Shown piece by piece: positions 61,851 to 64,000 of a stretch of DNA of 64,000 bases. The notes under the pieces were generated by a model, which did no database searches, was not told the DNA's origin, and was given only the letters and a program-made list of their open reading frames with translations. This DNA is from Streptomyces sp. SLBN-118 (lineage in GTDB: Bacteria; Actinomycetota; Actinomycetes; Streptomycetales; Streptomycetaceae): positions 2,480,001 through 2,544,000 of the forward strand of contig NZ_VFNP01000001.1 of assembly GCF_006715635.1 (NCBI RefSeq), written 5' to 3'. A program made the translations under genes and the position numbers. Within the stretch, counting starts at the first letter, position 1. Every line of letters starts with the position of its first letter.

Positions 61851-63143
61851 TTACTCCCCTTCAACACGCATGATGCTGGCGACACCGCGCACGGTGTCGA
61901 GCTTGCGCAGCGCCTCGACGGTCCCGGAAAGGGCGGCGTCGGGCGCGCGGTGGGTGACGACGACGAGAGAGGCCTCGCCGTCCTTGCCCTGCTGGCGGAC
62001 CGTGTCGATGGACACGCCGTGCTCGGCGAAGACCGTAGCGACCTGGGCGAGCACGCCCGGCTTGTCGGCCACGTCGAGACTGATGTGGTACCGCGTCACC
62101 ACGTCGCCCATGGGGCTCACGGGCAGCTGGGTGTACGCGGACTCGCCCGGTCCGGTGGATTCGGCGAGCCTGTTGCGGCATACGGCGACCAGGTCGCCGA
62201 GTACCGCGGACGCGGTGGGCGAGCCGCCCGCGCCGGGACCGTAGAACATCAGCTGCCCGGCGGCCTCGGCCTCGACGAAGACGGCGTTGTACGCCTCGCG
62301 GACCGAGGCGAGCGGGTGGCTGAGCGGGATCATCGCGGGGTGCACGCGGGCTGTGACGGACTGGCCGTCGGCGGCGCGCTCGCAGATGGCGAGGAGCTTG
62401 ACCGTGCAGCCCATGCGCTTGGCGGAGGCGATGTCGGCGGCCGTGACCTCGGTCAGGCCCTCGCGGTAGACGTCGTCGAGGCGTACGCGCGTGTGGAAGG
62501 CGATCCCGGCGAGGATGGCCGCCTTGGCGGCGGCGTCGAAGCCCTCGACGTCGGCGGTCGGGTCGGCTTCGGCGTATCCGAGCGCGGTGGCCTCGTCCAG
62601 GGCCTCGGAGTACCCCGCCCCGGAGGTGTCCATCTTGTCCAGGATGAAGTTCGTCGTGCCGTTGACGATGCCGAGCACACGGTTGACCTTGTCTCCGGCC
62701 AAGGACTCGCGCAGCGGCCTGATCAGCGGAATCGCCCCGGCGACCGCGGCCTCGAAGTAGAGATCCTTGGCGTGCTCCTCGGCGGCGGCGTAGAGCGTCG
62801 CGCCGTCCTCGGCCAGCAGCGCCTTGTTGGCGGAGACGACGGAAGCGCCGTGCTCGAAGGCGCTGGTGATGAGGGTGCGGGCGGGCTCGATGCCGCCGAT
62901 GACCTCGATGACGACGTCGATGTCGCCGCGTTTGACGAGTGCGGTCGCGTCCGTGGTGATGAGATCCGGGTCGATGCCTTCCCGCACCTTGGAGGGGCGG
63001 CGGACAGCGACACCGGCGAGCTCGACCGGGGCGCCGATGCGGGCCGCGAGGTCTTCGGCGTGCGTCGTCATGATGCGCGCCACCTCTGAGCCGACCACTC
63101 CACAGCCCAGCAGCGCCACCTTCAGCGGACGCGTACGCATCAT
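61851..63143 (-). CDS. hom: Homoserine dehydrogenase
   Basis: 430 residues from ATG 63143 (the adjacent ATG 63140 has a better GAGG spacing). The NAD(P) fold opens [17 protein letters not shown]; catalytic part [11 protein letters not shown] and [20 protein letters not shown]-terminal ACT domain ([28 protein letters not shown]) for threonine feedback. It reduces aspartate semialdehyde to homoserine, the branch from the lysine path whose last gene (lysA) lies upstream. Confidence 0.97.
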   Translation of the reverse strand: MMRTRPLKVALLGCGVVGSEVARIMTTHAEDLAARIGAPVELAGVAVRRPSKVREGIDPDLITTDATALVKRGDIDVVIEVIGGIEPARTLITSAFEHGASVVSANKALLAEDGATLYAAAEEHAKDLYFEAAVAGAIPLIRPLRESLAGDKVNRVLGIVNGTTNFILDKMDTSGAGYSEALDEATALGYAEADPTADVEGFDAAAKAAILAGIAFHTRVRLDDVYREGLTEVTAADIASAKRMGCTVKLLAICERAADGQSVTARVHPAMIPLSHPLASVREAYNAVFVEAEAAGQLMFYGPGAGGSPTASAVLGDLVAVCRNRLAESTGPGESAYTQLPVSPMGDVVTRYHISLDVADKPGVLAQVATVFAEHGVSIDTVRQQGKDGEASLVVVTHRAPDAALSGTVEALRKLDTVRGVASIMRVEGE

Positions 63144-63190
63144 CCGACCTCGCTTCTCAATACTTCTACGGTGTGGACCAGTCTCACTCA

Positions 63191-63219
63191 CCGGACGGAA
63201 GTTTCTATCCTCCGTCCGG
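63191..63219 (-). terminator. Hairpin between lysA and hom
   Basis: CCGGACGGA (63191-63199) pairs exactly with TCCGTCCGG (63211-63219) with an 11-base loop, 22 bp beyond the lysA stop. It may partly separate lysA from hom-thrC. Confidence 0.6.
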
Positions 63220-63240
63220 CATGCGAGACATCTATCTCAG

Positions 63241-64000
63241 CTATCCGACGTCAAGACGCAGGAGATCTTCCTCCGTCTCACGGCGGACGACCACCCGCGC
63301 CTCGCCGTCCTTGACGGCGACGACGGGCGGGCGCAGCGCGTGGTTGTAGTTGCTGGCCATGGAGCGGCAGTACGCACCGGTCGCGGGCACGGCGATCAGA
63401 TCGCCCGGCGCCAGGTCGGCGGGCAGGAACGCGTCCTTGACCACGATGTCGCCGCTCTCGCAGTGCTTGCCGACGACACGGGCGAGCATCGGCCCGGCGG
63501 TGGACGTCCGCGAGACCAGGGCGACGCTGTACTCGGCGTCGTACAGCGCGGTGCGGATGTTGTCGGACATACCGCCGTCGACGCTGACGTAGGTACGCAG
63601 GCCCTCGAGCGGCTTGATGGTGCCGACCTCGTACAGGGTGAAGGCGGTCGGCCCGACGATCGCGCGGCCCGGCTCGACGGAGATCCGCGGCGTACGCAGC
63701 CGGGCGGCCTCACACTCACGAGTGACGATCTCGTTGAGCGCCTTGGCGATGTCGTGCGGCTCGCGGGGGTCGTCGTCAGAGGTGTACGCGATACCGAGAC
63801 CGCCGCCGAGGTCGATCTCGGGCAGCTCGACGCCGTGCTCGTCGCGGATCTCGGCGAGGAGACCGACGACGCGGTGGGCGGCCACCTCGAAACCGGAGGT
63901 GTCGAAGATCTGCGAGCCGATGTGGGAGTGGATGCCGATGAGGTCGATGCCGTCGAGCCTAAGGGCGCGGCGTACGGCCTCGGCGGCCTGCCCGCCCGCG
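63241..64000 (-). CDS. lysA: Diaminopimelate decarboxylase (5' end outside window)
   Basis: The C-terminal ~253 residues are seen; the frame is open to the right edge. Alanine racemase-like fold III PLP enzyme: [60 protein letters not shown], the CESGD catalytic cysteine loop in [20 protein letters not shown], and [18 protein letters not shown]. It makes lysine from meso-DAP. First gene of lysA-hom-thrC on this strand as far as can be seen. Confidence 0.97.
   Translation of the reverse strand, partial: AGGQAAEAVRRALRLDGIDLIGIHSHIGSQIFDTSGFEVAAHRVVGLLAEIRDEHGVELPEIDLGGGLGIAYTSDDDPREPHDIAKALNEIVTRECEAARLRTPRISVEPGRAIVGPTAFTLYEVGTIKPLEGLRTYVSVDGGMSDNIRTALYDAEYSVALVSRTSTAGPMLARVVGKHCESGDIVVKDAFLPADLAPGDLIAVPATGAYCRSMASNYNHALRPPVVAVKDGEARVVVRRETEEDLLRLDVG

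Overview
The window is chromosomal DNA from a high-GC actinomycete, almost certainly a Streptomyces. The evidence is strong codon-position GC bias, frequent GTG/TTG starts, several apparently leaderless genes, a scy-filP polarisome/cytoskeleton pair, icmA (isobutyryl-CoA mutase), a chitinase with dre-like direct repeats in its promoter, and gene order that, from memory of the S. coelicolor map, resembles the core segment around SCO5353-SCO5416 read backwards. No rRNA, tRNA, CRISPR array, transposase or phage gene was recognised.

Layout. (1) 1-4.9 kb is the most accessory-looking part: the 3' end of a probable polymorphic toxin, a convergent small gene that could be its immunity gene, and a secreted/membrane triad (DUF6230, DUF6114 and a Ser/Pro-rich secreted protein) behind a 665-bp control region with paired palindromes. 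(2) 4.9-16 kb holds a thioredoxin-TPR protein, a TetR regulator with a palindrome, icmA with a 24-bp palindrome at its leader, two DUF3817 membrane proteins, two MarR regulators, an MTH1187 protein, a triplet of coupled AIM24 paralogues, and meaB, thiolase and methylmalonyl-CoA epimerase. Together these describe acyl-CoA and B12-dependent carbon-skeleton metabolism. (3) 16-21 kb is scy and filP, encoding coiled-coil tip-growth proteins. (4) 21-26 kb carries two consecutive ABC-2 exporter cassettes separated by an unassigned GGCT-like protein, with overlapping start/stop codons throughout. (5) 26-38.5 kb is mixed housekeeping and signalling: a zinc-finger-like protein, an LLM oxidoreductase, nucS (mismatch endonuclease), a membrane-anchored ATPase, a STAS protein, hydroxyacyl-CoA dehydrogenase, cobalamin adenosyltransferase, a two-component system and a GH18 chitinase.

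(6) 38.5-47.1 kb is the F1Fo ATP synthase operon atpIBEFHAGDC (minus strand). It has a Rex-type site at its promoter and two internal hairpins placed where subunit stoichiometry changes. (7) 47.2-54.9 kb contains a WecA-type transferase, a serine hydroxymethyltransferase, an LMW-PTP lacking its nucleophilic cysteine, tsaC, prmC, prfA, rpmE with a SigR-type promoter, and an LCP cell-wall ligase. (8) 55-64 kb has a secreted trypsin-like protease with FG-GAP-like repeats, rho, and the threonine/lysine cluster thrB-thrC-hom-lysA, with lysA running off the right edge.

Functional themes. icmA, meaB, cobalamin adenosyltransferase, epimerase, thiolase and hydroxyacyl-CoA dehydrogenase cooperate in interconverting butyryl/isobutyryl and methylmalonyl-CoA units, which feed polyketide and central metabolism in this genus. 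The prmC-prfA-rpmE-tsaC group serves translation. Intergenic regions are rich in GC-hairpin terminators and in a small dispersed repeat (a G-run hairpin) that has entered the coding ends of at least two genes. All starts, domain calls and regulatory sites are read by eye; no database search was run.
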